From Clostridia bacterium (GTDB lineage: Bacteria > Bacillota > Clostridia > Oscillospirales > CAG-272): a stretch of DNA of 64,000 bases. This document shows, in pieces, positions 52,591 through 62,400 of this stretch (position 1 is its first letter; each line of letters begins with the position of its first letter). The position numbers were made by a program, and so were the translations under genes. The notes below the pieces were generated by a model. The model searched no databases. It saw only the letters and a list, made by a program, of their open reading frames with translations, and was not told where the DNA came from. The stretch is from the NCBI GenBank assembly GCA_017398595.1, contig JAFQFR010000056.1, positions 1 to 64,000 of the forward strand. Reading direction: 5' to 3'.

Positions 52591-53586
52591 TTAATATATC
52601 GCATGCCGCTTTTTGGCAAGCCTTTTTTCTTCAAAATTTTTAAAAATGGGACGCAGGATCAGCACGATCAGCGTTACAAGGAACACCGCCGCAAGGATCC
52701 ACGATACCGCTTCAAAAACAAGGATCATCGCGCACTTGGTCTCACGGATGCGCGCAATATTTTCATAATATGGGAAGTTCTGCCCCTCCATGACACCGAG
52801 CGAAGCCATTCCCTTGATGTTCTCCCACAGCTCGATCGGAGTAAAGCGCCCCGTAATGACCTGCACATCTTCGCTGTAACCGCTGACTGCCTCGCTGAAC
52901 ATGTCATAGGCAAAGTCGGTGATGGGATCGGGCAGCACTGCCTCGGCAGTGGTAAAGCAGAGGTTTTGATCGCGCATGGCGCCGGAGCTGTACAGGATAT
53001 ACACGCGCGGCGTCTCGCCGTAGTAGGACGCATACTCACCGCGGTCGGCGGCAAGCACTGCGCTGACGGTGTAGAGCTTGCCGTCAATTTCAAGATCCAT
53101 ACCGCAAACGTCGATCGAGCCGAACAGCCGCCATGCCGTGTAATCGTCGATCACGCAAAACTCGGTGGTGGCGTCGCTCTCGTCTACATATCCGCCTTTC
53201 AGCGGCAGATCGGGATGCAGCCCGAAATAGTCGCCAAAGTACACGGTGGCGATCGCCGACAGTGTGGCGGTATCGCGGCTGACGGATACTTGTTTTTCCA
53301 CCGACGCCGTCAGCAAATAGTTGCCCGCGGGATCGATGCTTTCCGCCGTCATGGCAGATTCCAGTTGATTTTTCACGCTCATCATGCCGTCAGGGGTTAG
53401 GTAATCCTCCTCCGAGCAGTAAAACGCAAGCTGCGCATACCTGTCCTCGGCATCCCCCCGAAAAGCTTCGGCGGCATAGTCGCGCACATCGTCCTCGGTC
53501 ACACTGCGCCGCGCCGCACCGAGGCAAAATGCCGCGGCAAGGCAGACAAGCGTCAGCACGCCGAAAACAATATATCGTTTTTTCAC
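52591..53586 (-). CDS. MacB periplasmic-core-like membrane protein without ATPase or FtsX helices
   Basis: A 331-residue protein with one N-terminal helix (about 4-22), a large extracellular domain and one C-terminal helix (about 293-318). The stretch CVIDDYTAWRLFGSIDVCGM followed by DLEIDGKLYTVSAVLA (residues about 140-175) matches the MacB_PCD pattern (acidic, LFG, 'G.tl.ingk.ytVvGV'). The usual three FtsX helices and the ATPase of MacB are absent. GTG start at 53586 chosen for AAGGAG 6 bases upstream; a GTG 24 bases earlier has no site. It lies between the adaptor and the binding protein, so it probably works with them. Confidence 0.7.
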   Translation of the reverse strand: MKKRYIVFGVLTLVCLAAAFCLGAARRSVTEDDVRDYAAEAFRGDAEDRYAQLAFYCSEEDYLTPDGMMSVKNQLESAMTAESIDPAGNYLLTASVEKQVSVSRDTATLSAIATVYFGDYFGLHPDLPLKGGYVDESDATTEFCVIDDYTAWRLFGSIDVCGMDLEIDGKLYTVSAVLAADRGEYASYYGETPRVYILYSSGAMRDQNLCFTTAEAVLPDPITDFAYDMFSEAVSGYSEDVQVITGRFTPIELWENIKGMASLGVMEGQNFPYYENIARIRETKCAMILVFEAVSWILAAVFLVTLIVLILRPIFKNFEEKRLAKKRHAIY

Positions 53587-53610
53587 TTTATACTCCTTTT
53601 CGGTCAGCAC

Positions 53611-55749
53611 TTATTCCGCCATGCGTACCTGCATGCCGTCCGAGATCGGAACGGATGCACCGGTGATGAGGTAGTCGCCCCAGGAGAGGGATGCGTCGAT
53701 CGCGCTCTTGGTGGCATCGGATGCCAGCACCTCTACGTCCAAACGCTCCGCATAGTAACGGTTGCCGAGCGGCGAATCCTTGGAAACAACTTTCAGCACG
53801 AACTTGCCGTTTGCATCCTCGCGGATGGCGCTGTTGGGCACGATGGTGTCATAGCTCGAACCCTTGCTGCCCACCGACAGCGAAAGCGTAGTTCCGTCAC
53901 TGATGTCGCCCTCCACCGTGAAGGTGACGAGCTTGCTCTTTCCCTGGCTGTTCGGGTCGCTCTTGATGGAAGAAACGCGGACAGACGGCTTTGCGCCCCA
54001 GTAGTAATAGAGCACCTCTGCCTCCTGACCGACACTCAGGCGGGATGCCTGTGCGTTGGTCACGCTGCACTCCATCGTGTAGCCCATATCGTTCATCGTG
54101 ATCTCAAAGGCGACCGTGTCTGCGTTGACCTCGTCGCCCGCAGTGATACTAATCGTGCTGATCGTGCCGCTGACGGGAGCAACCAGCTCGGTGGAAGTGG
54201 TCTCGGCTTTCAGCTTGTCGATCTCCTTTTGCTTGCGGTCGATCTCGGTCTTTTTGATCTGCAGCTCCAGCGCGGCAGCCTCGTCCTCGATGGCGCCGTT
54301 CGCCTTGGCAATGCGGATGGCGATCTCACAGTCCTCGATCGTGCGCGACAGCTTCAGCTTCTCGTCCTCGCACTCCTCCATCGTCTTTACGACCTTTTCC
54401 TCGGCTTCTGCCAAGAGCTCTTCGGAAGCAGCCTGCTGCTCGGCAAGCTCCTTCTTCTGCTTTTCCCTCTCCTTTTTCGTCTCCTCGTAGTCCTCCACAC
54501 GGGAATCAAGCAGGAGATAGTCAAAGCCCTCTTTCAGATCTTCAAGCACTTTTTCTGCAGCCTTCTCCGCAGCCTTGCAGGAATCATATGTAGCGGATGC
54601 GGAGCTGTACTCGCTGGTCGCCGTGCCCATCTTCAGACTTGCTTCGTATACAGACGTCCACAGCTTGCTTGCCGATTCGCTCGCCGACTCCATCTCGCTC
54701 GTCTTGGTTTTGATCTGCGACTCCAAAGCGTCGATCTGATCGTCCTGCGTGTTTTTGAGCTCTTCCAGGGCATCGATCTCATCCTGCAGTGCATCTAATT
54801 TTTCTTGCTGTGCCTCGGTAGGCGTTCCGCCCGCCGCAGAGATCTCCTTTTGCAGATCACTGCGCTCCAATCGCTTATCCACAAGCGACTGCTTGGTATC
54901 GCTCAGCTCCTGCTGCTTTGCATCTAAAGCGGCCTGCAGCTCCTCAATTTCGGCAGAATAGGCATCTGCCGATTCTTTCAGTTTTTCATATTTTGCATTG
55001 AGGGAATTGTATTCCTGCGTCGCGTCGCTTTTCACTTTGGACGCCGTATTCATCGCCTTTTTAGCAGCTTTTGTCGCCGACTCGGCATCGTCCAACGCGT
55101 CCTGCGCCTCGTCGATCGCATCGTTCAGATCGGCGGTGTTCCTATAGGCAGGAACCGGCAGATCATCCATCAGCTTTTGCAGCTCGGCAATGCTCTCATC
55201 GATCTCCTCAATGATGTCGTCGATGTCCTTGATCTTATTCTTGGTCACCGCGATCTCGTCCTTGTACACCTGCACCGCAGCGGCAAGCACCGGATACTGT
55301 TCCAGGTACGCTTCGAGCTCTGCCAGCTCTTTTTGACTGTCCTCCAAGGTGCGCTGATGCGTCAGGAGCGAATCGGAATCCTCGAGCAGCATACGTTTAT
55401 ACTCGATCTGCAACTGCTTGAGCGCGATCTCGAGATCGTAGATCTCACTGCTCTCTCCTGCAAGAAGCGTGGCAAGCACTGTACCGCGCTCGACATAGTC
55501 GCCGCGGCGTACATTGACCGTATCAATGGTGCGCGCATTCTCGAGCGTGACTTGTTTTACCTGGTTGGCGCTCACGCTGCCCGAAAGCTTGATCTGCGTG
55601 GTGATCGTGCCGCTCTCCGCATACTGCACCGAAACCTCGGGCAGCGAACGGTTCATAATTGTATTGGAAAATAGGGTGAGGACCAGCATGATCACCAAAA
55701 AAATGATGATCACATTTTTGATCCAGCCCCGCTTTTTTGTCTCACTCAT
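53611..55749 (-). CDS. HlyD/MacA-type adaptor with very long coiled coil
   Basis: A 712-residue membrane-fusion-type protein. One N-terminal helix (about 11-30) anchors it. A split barrel-sandwich (lipoyl) domain is seen as VNVRRGDYVERGTVLATLLAG (about 75-95) and VAPVSGTISTISITAGDEV (about 535-555). Between them lie roughly 400 residues of Glu/Lys/Ala-rich coiled coil, far longer than in MacA. A beta-barrel and a C-terminal domain follow (VPNSAIRED, SDGMQVRM). In monoderms such adaptors serve ABC exporters; here the neighbours are import-type permeases. Start 55749 after AAAGGA. Confidence 0.85.
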   Translation of the reverse strand: MSETKKRGWIKNVIIIFLVIMLVLTLFSNTIMNRSLPEVSVQYAESGTITTQIKLSGSVSANQVKQVTLENARTIDTVNVRRGDYVERGTVLATLLAGESSEIYDLEIALKQLQIEYKRMLLEDSDSLLTHQRTLEDSQKELAELEAYLEQYPVLAAAVQVYKDEIAVTKNKIKDIDDIIEEIDESIAELQKLMDDLPVPAYRNTADLNDAIDEAQDALDDAESATKAAKKAMNTASKVKSDATQEYNSLNAKYEKLKESADAYSAEIEELQAALDAKQQELSDTKQSLVDKRLERSDLQKEISAAGGTPTEAQQEKLDALQDEIDALEELKNTQDDQIDALESQIKTKTSEMESASESASKLWTSVYEASLKMGTATSEYSSASATYDSCKAAEKAAEKVLEDLKEGFDYLLLDSRVEDYEETKKEREKQKKELAEQQAASEELLAEAEEKVVKTMEECEDEKLKLSRTIEDCEIAIRIAKANGAIEDEAAALELQIKKTEIDRKQKEIDKLKAETTSTELVAPVSGTISTISITAGDEVNADTVAFEITMNDMGYTMECSVTNAQASRLSVGQEAEVLYYYWGAKPSVRVSSIKSDPNSQGKSKLVTFTVEGDISDGTTLSLSVGSKGSSYDTIVPNSAIREDANGKFVLKVVSKDSPLGNRYYAERLDVEVLASDATKSAIDASLSWGDYLITGASVPISDGMQVRMAE

Positions 55750-55782
55750 TTCTGCATATCCTTTCTCTAAAAAGTGCGATTC

Positions 55783-55842
55783 ATTTTTGCACCTGCGGTG
55801 CAAAAATCTTCATTACCTCTTCACTCTTCACTCTTCACTATT
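55783..55842. repeat. Dispersed repeat, copy C (TTCACT family)
   Basis: Hairpin ATTTTTGCACC (55783-55793) with GGTGCAAAAAT (55797-55807), then CATTACCTCTTCACTCTTCACTC-like tail, described in part. It lies within the transport operon, between the second permease and the adaptor gene. Confidence 0.6.
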
Positions 55843-55851
55843 ACTTCTTAC

Positions 55852-56763
55852 CTATCCCTTAACGCCTCCGGAGTAGGAGACGCCCTCGATGATGTAATCT
55901 TCACTGTAGAGGAAGATGAGCAGCGGAATGACCATATAGATCGTCGCCACCGCAAAGGCAAGCGCCGCGTCGCCCGCGTTGATCTGCGACAGGAACACCG
56001 ACAGCGGCTGCATGTCCGCATTGCTCAGCAGTACCAACGGCTGCTCCACCATGTTCCAGTAGTCGATGAAAATGAGGATCGCTACCGAGTAGATGATGCT
56101 CTTGGACATCGGCACGCAGATGCGCGTAAAGATCTGCAGTTCCCCTGCGCCGTCCAGCTTTGCCGCCTCGATCATGGCAGGCGGGATGCGCCGCATGAAC
56201 TTGGTGAGGATGAACACCGCAAACGGAGAGAAGATGCCCGGCAGGATGATAGCAAGGCGGGTGTCGAGGATGCCCAGCCAGTTGGATACCAGATAGTTCG
56301 GCACCAGCGTGACCTGATAGGGCATCAGCATCAAAATGACATAGCTGAAAAAGATAATGCTGCGCAGCTTTCCCGAAAAGCGCGCAAAGCCGTAGGCGGC
56401 AAAGAGCGCCACGATGATCTGAAAGATCACGATCGGCACGGTCAGAATGACCGAGTTCCAAAACTTGAAGAGATACTGCGGATTTTTCAGCAATACATTT
56501 TCATACTGGGAAAAAGAGATCATGTCGGGAATGAGCTTCAAATTGGTCTCGCCCGCGACATAGGTTTTCGCGTCGCCCGCCACGCTCGAGAAGATCTGCC
56601 CGTAGTTCGCGGCGATCTCGCTTTTCGACATCAGCGAGTTTGTAAAGGTGAGCACCGTCGGCATAACGAAAACCGTGCAGATGCCGAAAAAGAATGCAAA
56701 GATGATCGCCGTCGCGATCTTGCGCCGCACCTCGTGCAGCTTTTTGATGGTCTTTGGCTTCAT
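55852..56763 (-). CDS. Carbohydrate ABC transporter permease, MalG type
   Basis: A 303-residue permease. TM1 is at about 14-36, a polar loop of some 65 residues follows, and five more helices fill 100-290. The EAA loop reads EAAKLDGAGELQIFTRICVPM (about 188-208), contacting the ATPase. ATG overlaps the previous stop as ATGA (56760-56763), typical of MalF-MalG pairs. No ATPase gene is nearby; CUT1 systems in Firmicutes often share a distant MsmK/MalK. Substrate probably a sugar. Confidence 0.92.
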   Translation of the reverse strand: MKPKTIKKLHEVRRKIATAIIFAFFFGICTVFVMPTVLTFTNSLMSKSEIAANYGQIFSSVAGDAKTYVAGETNLKLIPDMISFSQYENVLLKNPQYLFKFWNSVILTVPIVIFQIIVALFAAYGFARFSGKLRSIIFFSYVILMLMPYQVTLVPNYLVSNWLGILDTRLAIILPGIFSPFAVFILTKFMRRIPPAMIEAAKLDGAGELQIFTRICVPMSKSIIYSVAILIFIDYWNMVEQPLVLLSNADMQPLSVFLSQINAGDAALAFAVATIYMVIPLLIFLYSEDYIIEGVSYSGGVKG

Positions 56764-57647
56764 TCAATATCCCTCCCCACTTTGTCGTCGATGATAAAGA
56801 GGATACCGATGATGACGATCATCACGGCACATAGAATGATCGCCGCAGCAGACAGTTTCTGATAATCCAGCGATTTAAAGGTGTTGTTCATAAAATGCTG
56901 CAAGGTATACAGCTTTTCATACGGGTAGTCGCCCGTCATCAGGTACACCTCGCGGAAGATCTTAAACGAGTTGATAAGCGAAAGAATGGTGACAAACAGC
57001 ACCGAGGAAAATATGTACGGCAGCTTGATCTTGAAGAACACGCGCACAGGCCCCGCGCCGTCCAGCATACACGCCTCGGTGATGTCCTTCGGGATATTGG
57101 CGAGCGCCGCCATGAACAGGATCATATTGTAACCGATGTTCTTCCACAAAAAGAGGCAGACGATCACCAGCAGACACCAGTCCGACTTGAAAAAGTCGAT
57201 GCGGTCAATGCCGAAATGCAAAAGAAAATTGTTGATCGTGCCCTCATAGTGAAAGAGCACCTCCCAGATGAGCACGACCGACGCGGTCGGCACCATCAAA
57301 GGGCTGATGAGGATGGTCTTGAAAACCGATCCGCACGGCATTTTCCGCATCAGCAAGATCGCAAACAGCAGCGGGATAATGACCGCCAGCGGCACTGCGA
57401 TCGCCGAAAACAGCGCGGTGTTTTTCGCCGCCATGCGAAAGATGCTGTTGTTGAACAGATTTACAAAATTCTGCACACCGACAAACTCGCGGCTGATGAT
57501 GTTGTCGATCACGGCGTAATAGCCGACGACAAAAAACGGCAGAATATAGAATACCGCCGCGCCGATAAAAGACGGCGCAATAAAACCGCAGGTTTTCGCC
57601 CGATCCAGCCGCTCCCGTCTTCCCTTTTTGACTTTCTTTTTTGTCAT
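56760..57647 (-). CDS. Carbohydrate ABC transporter permease, MalF type
   Basis: A 295-residue permease, first gene of the operon. A basic N-terminus (KKKVKKGRRERLDR) precedes TM1 (about 22-44). Helices follow through 285, with the EAA loop EACMLDGAGPVRVFFKIKLP (about 185-204). GAGGAT lies upstream of the ATG. Transcription starts from a consensus promoter at 57689-57717, with an inverted repeat covering the start region. It pairs with the MalG-type permease that overlaps it by four bases. Confidence 0.92.
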   Translation of the reverse strand: MTKKKVKKGRRERLDRAKTCGFIAPSFIGAAVFYILPFFVVGYYAVIDNIISREFVGVQNFVNLFNNSIFRMAAKNTALFSAIAVPLAVIIPLLFAILLMRKMPCGSVFKTILISPLMVPTASVVLIWEVLFHYEGTINNFLLHFGIDRIDFFKSDWCLLVIVCLFLWKNIGYNMILFMAALANIPKDITEACMLDGAGPVRVFFKIKLPYIFSSVLFVTILSLINSFKIFREVYLMTGDYPYEKLYTLQHFMNNTFKSLDYQKLSAAAIILCAVMIVIIGILFIIDDKVGRDIE

Positions 57648-57663
57648 GTTTATCCTCTGTCAA

Positions 57664-57717
57664 CTGTACTGCTTAAAATAGTACAGCAATTATATCACTG
57701 CCAATGTTTCCCGTCAA
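57664..57717 (-). promoter_or_regulatory. Promoter and putative operator of the transport operon
   Basis: Minus strand TTGACG (57712-57717), 17-bp spacer, TATAAT (57689-57694). Directly downstream lies CTGTACT-N9-AGTACAG (57664-57686), a perfect 7-bp inverted repeat overlapping the expected transcription start, placed to act as a repressor site. Confidence 0.75.
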
Positions 57718-57762
57718 TACCTTTAAAAAAATATTAAGTAAAACTTAATGAGTGGTTATCCC

Positions 57763-58659
57763 CTACTCTGTCGGCAGATCCGAAAATGCGGACGCCAGCA
57801 TATCCCCGATCACATCTTTGCCGATCACGAATTCGGGCGTACCCATCGAACCGGGAGCGATTGTGTACTTGTCGAATACGATCACGAGTTCGCCGCTTGC
57901 ATCCCAATAGAAATTCTGATCGCCGTCAACCGACGTAAACACTTCTCCGACCCCACTGTCGTCGATCCAATATACAACATCCGCATCGGCATCCATCTGC
58001 GCCTGCATCTGCCGCCGAATCTCTTCGGTCAAAATCTCGGAAAAGTCCTCTGCGGCAAACAGATCTCCAAGCGTCACGACTCTACCTGTCAACTTGTCCA
58101 AATGGTAATACCTAAAGTAATTGTTGCTGCTTGCGGACGTTTCGCTGACTGCAAGCTTTAAGGTAAACCAGCGCTCGGTGTTGGTGATCGTCTCATAGTC
58201 CACACGGACGGAGCCGTAACCGCTGTCCGCCGTGATCTCCAAATCCCGATAGAACTGATTGACCAGAGCCGTGGTCAACGCACTGACATCCTTATTGATC
58301 CAATCCGCAGCCTCGCTGTCGGTATGCAAAATACCGGGCACATCGATGTCCATCTCATGCCGTTCATCCTCGTAGAAATAATTGCGTATGGTCACCACGC
58401 GGACAAAGTCGCCGATCACGGGAACCTGCTCCAGCGCCTGCGCGTAGACAACGCTCACATTCGGCAGCAAGAACAGCGTCACAAAGAGAAAGCAGACTGC
58501 CGCTGCCGCGATCCGCGGAAACACAGGCGCGCGGTATGCCAAAATTTCCTGTTCGGGCAAATTGGCAAGCGCTTGTTCTACGCGATCTCGGGCAGAAGCG
58601 GGAATCTCTGTCCGCTCTTGCGCCGCTTTGCTGCGTATATATTTGTCAAAACGGTTCAT
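57763..58659 (-). CDS. RsiV-like anti-sigma factor (DUF3298)
   Basis: A 298-residue single-pass membrane protein. The cytoplasmic N-terminus (1-47) should hold the sigma factor. One helix lies at about 48-67. The extracellular part carries the DUF3298 pattern: TGRVVTLGDLF (about 195-205), repeated RRQMQAQ helices, YWDASGELVIVFDKY and an IAPGSMGTPEFVI ending. RsiV of Bacillus senses lysozyme and is cut by regulated proteolysis; the signal here is only inferred. ATG overlaps the sigma gene stop (ATGA). Confidence 0.85.
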   Translation of the reverse strand: MNRFDKYIRSKAAQERTEIPASARDRVEQALANLPEQEILAYRAPVFPRIAAAAVCFLFVTLFLLPNVSVVYAQALEQVPVIGDFVRVVTIRNYFYEDERHEMDIDVPGILHTDSEAADWINKDVSALTTALVNQFYRDLEITADSGYGSVRVDYETITNTERWFTLKLAVSETSASSNNYFRYYHLDKLTGRVVTLGDLFAAEDFSEILTEEIRRQMQAQMDADADVVYWIDDSGVGEVFTSVDGDQNFYWDASGELVIVFDKYTIAPGSMGTPEFVIGKDVIGDMLASAFSDLPTE

Positions 58660-59144
58660 CCGACAAAATCCTCCTTCAAAATCTCCCGCAGCATCTTCCG
58701 CGCACGGGAAAGCTGCTGTCTGACCGCAAGCATATTCGTACTGCGGATCTGTGCGATTTGAGCTACCGAAAGATTTTCATAGTAGAACAGGATGACCACC
58801 GTGCGATAAGGCTGCTGCAAATGTTCGACCGCGTCGCGCAGAGCGAGCTTTGTCGTGACATCGTGCTCGTCACTGTCATCGGCAGCGTCGGGCAGCTCCT
58901 CCATCGGCGTCACTTTGGCATTTTTGCGGAGCATCTCCACGGCTGTGTTGTGCACGATGCGCAGCACCCACGGCTTAAAAGCAGCGTCGTTTTTCAGCGT
59001 ATGCAAACTGCTGAACGCCCGATAGACAGATTCGCCGATCACTTCTGCGGCGTCGGATTCATTTCGCACAAGGGAAAATGCCAAGGCATACATAGCTTTC
59101 TCACAAAGCCGTATATGCCTGCAAAACGCATCTTTATCCGTCAA
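58656..59144 (-). CDS. ECF-type RNA polymerase sigma factor
   Basis: A 162-residue sigma-70 family protein. Region 2 is seen in ALAFSLVRNESDAAEVIGESVYRAF (about 17-45) and KPWVLRIVHNTAVEML, and region 4 in LQQPYRTVVILFYYENLSVAQIA...RQQLSRARKML. It should be held by the RsiV-like protein encoded next. The TTG at 59144 is preferred, with GAGGAG 8 bases upstream; a GTG at 59153 would touch that site. A CGTC-type element upstream suggests autoregulation. Confidence 0.9.
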   Translation of the reverse strand: MTDKDAFCRHIRLCEKAMYALAFSLVRNESDAAEVIGESVYRAFSSLHTLKNDAAFKPWVLRIVHNTAVEMLRKNAKVTPMEELPDAADDSDEHDVTTKLALRDAVEHLQQPYRTVVILFYYENLSVAQIAQIRSTNMLAVRQQLSRARKMLREILKEDFVG

Positions 59145-59180
59145 AGCTACCACTCCTCATCAACCTGTTTCTGCTATATA

Positions 59181-59206
59181 GACGCACCGCAAAAGAAAAA
59201 GGTGAC
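59181..59206 (-). promoter_or_regulatory. Putative ECF-dependent promoter of the sigma/anti-sigma pair
   Basis: Minus strand GTCACC (59201-59206), 16-bp spacer, CGTC (59181-59184) followed by TATA. Spacing and the CGTC -10 fit ECF promoters of the SigV/SigW type; the -35 is not the canonical GAAAC. Confidence 0.5.
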
Positions 59207-59400
59207 AAAATTTCTAAATTTTTTAAAATTATTCTTTTTTAAAAAGATTACCACATAAGTAGGTATGATTTAGTCGTTTCCGCGAGGAAAAATCCTCATA
59301 AAATTTGGAAGAAAAATGAAAGTTCACGATAGGATGTCAGCCGATACGAAAACGGCATCCGTGGGGCGGATTACAGATCATGCGATAATTACAAGAATGC

Positions 59401-59432
59401 AGAAGATCACACCGCGGTGTGATCTTCTTTTT
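59401..59432. terminator. 14-bp perfect palindrome after the M56 fusion gene
   Basis: Arms 59401-59414 and 59415-59428 (AGAAGATCACACCG and complement) with T run on the plus strand. It is close behind the stop at 59434 and may end that transcript. Confidence 0.65.
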
Positions 59433-59433
59433 G

Positions 59434-62400
59434 TTATTGCATCGGCTCCCAACCTTTGTACTTGTAGCGGGCATAGAGTGCGCCAAACGGTGCATACTTT
59501 GCATCCTCGATCAGCTCGCAGCCGTATACGCGTCCCGTATTGCTGACGCGGTAGGCAACCTTGACCGATTTGATCAGTTTGTTGATGTCCGTATAGTGCT
59601 GTACAGTGATGAGATCGGCATCCTCACCGATCTGCAAATCCACAATGTCGTAAAAGAATGCAAATCCGCCGAACCCTGGCGTCAGTACAATATCTCCGTT
59701 GTCATCGGTATCATGCGCGAACCAACTGTCTGCGGCGATCTCCACACCGAATGTATCTTTTACAAGTGCATTCAGCTCTGCCAAACTGTAGCGTCCTCCT
59801 TCACAATGTGCAAGGTAGTTATCCGGGAACCCGTCGGACGCGGAAGTATCATATGTACCGTAATCGCCCATATCCCATGCCAACTCGGCGAGAAACCATA
59901 TGCTAAGATACCGGTTGGATGCTCTGTCCGTTGCAACAGATTGAAGCCTGCCTTTTGCATCGCATTCGAGAATCTCCATCTCCGCATCGTCCGACTGCGG
60001 TCCCGCAAACGACGCAACCGTGGTTTTATAGTTGCCGATCGGCAGCGTATCCAGTCCCGATGCAGTTACGGTAAAGTCGAAATACAGGAATTTTTCGTCT
60101 TTTTTGCGGGAGATGGCATACTCGCCGATCGTAACCGTTTCAAACTCCGCATAGCGCTCGGAAAGGTCTGCCCCACCGCCGAAATGCACAAGTCCGTTGA
60201 TGAGTGCATAGCAATTGCCGTCAGCAGGGAAAGCGCCATCATAGTTGAGCTGATTCCAGTCTGCAAGCGTGGTAATAGCAGCGTCTTCCTCCGGGACTGC
60301 AGATACGGTGGGCACAACCACCGTAACCGAGTTTTCGTATGCAATGACGTTGTCAAAAGCATTGTAATTGTGCGGATACTCGATCTCCGCAAGTTTTTGA
60401 TCAAGGTCGGGCGAATACAGCGCTACCGTAAGATTCTCGGGCGTGTCCTCGCCATAGCCGATACCGGCAGCGTTGCCTGTGTCAAAGATACACCACATCG
60501 AGTGTTCAAACTCTCTGTATTTGTCATCCGACAGCACATATACGCCATCTGCCGCATCCTTGGAAGCGATCTTTGTTTTTGCACCGTCGGCAGTGACTTT
60601 CCAGATCGCCTGTGGCTCGTAAACGGCCATACTGTTGCCCCATTCTTCCACATAGAAAGCGCCGTCGTAAACTGCGCAAGGACTGTCTCCGCGTGCGATC
60701 ACTTCGGTCTTCTCCCCCGTGGTAACATCATAGATGCCGTAGCCCTTTGTGCCTTCCCAGCCGCCGATGCGATATACAAGCGCCGTATCGCTCACAAAGC
60801 CGATGGGGTGATACCCCGTTACACCACTGAGGTCGTCCGTCTCCTCGAGCATAGTATTTTCGAGGATACGCCTTATACTGCCGTCGGGATACCGAATATC
60901 AATACCGCCATCCGCTCCCGCATCGTCTACGGTCTTATAGGCGATATATGTACCGCTTGGCGAAACAACGCGCTGCTCGGCGATCGGATACGCTTCCATT
61001 CGGATGGGCGTTACGCTGAATACGCCGTCCGTATCCGTCACCGTATAGGCACAGCTCACCGTATCGTAATCCTTTCCGTATACAATGCAACCTGCATCGG
61101 TATATGCAATATAAAAATAGTATGCATTGACATCCAACGCATAAGTGTATACGATCTCACCGTTTTTTGCATCAATCATATACAGATCGGCATAGTGCTG
61201 ACCGTTTCGCGTCAGATAGATGGAATATCTGTCGTCGTATGCAAAAGCAAGATACCGCATATCCTCACTCTCCAGCGGCAGTAAAACAGCGTGAATATCC
61301 AAATTTCCCGCATTGGAGAGCACTTTCACCGTGCTTTGCGCGGTTTCTTCCTTCACATACGGCACAACAAATGTGACCAAATTGCCGTACACCGTGATGT
61401 CCGAATAAAACCGATCTAATTCCTTTGTGTCGATCTCTGCCAAAACGGTATCAAAATCGGACGAGCGCAGGATCACCGCATTGTATTGTCCATCTTCCTG
61501 TCGGCTCGCATATTCGCCGGAGGTAACGAGCTCATGGTGGATCCAGATGCCGCCTTTAAACTCGCAAAACGAATTCTCCGACACAAGCGGTACACCGTCT
61601 GCTGCATCGTGCGAAGCGAGCACAGTATACTCGCCGTCCTGTGTTTTTTTCCACAGCGTTTCATAGGAACAAACCTCTAAAGTGTTGCTGCGCACCGTGC
61701 CATACATCACGCCGTTATACACAGCTTCCGGGAGATAGCCTTTTTCCGGCACTTCTTCTTTCTCCCCTGTGACAACATCGTAGATACCGTAGCCCTTGGT
61801 ATACCCCCAGCCGCAGATCCAATATAGCAGATGCGTGGCGTCGGCGAATCCTATGAGCTTATACTCCGTCATATCGTCGAAGCCCGCGATACCGCCGGCA
61901 AACTCGTTGTTCAGCACGATATTCTCGAAAATGCGCTCTGTCCTGCCGTCGGGATGTCGGATATCAATGCCACCGTGCCTGTCTGCATCATCTCTTGTCT
62001 CATAGGCGATGTATTGTCCGTCGGGCGAAACAAAACGCGTGTCGAAGATCGGATATGCTGCCACGGTGGTAGGTATTACGCTAAACACACCGTCCGTATC
62101 CGTCACCGCATAGGCACAGGTCACTGTATTCTCATGCTTTCCGTATACAATACAGCCTTCGTCGGTGTACGTGATGTAAAAAGCATCTGCAGATACATCC
62201 AACGCATAGCTGTATACGAACTCACCATTGTGGGAATCGAGGATATACAAATCGGCATATTGATTCTTTTTTTGCGTCACATAGATAAAATATCGATCGT
62301 CATATGCAAAACGAAGATAGTCCATCCTTGCGGATTGCAGAGGCAGCAGCGTGGTGCGGATATCCAGATTTCCCGCATTGGAGAGCACTTTCACCGTGCT

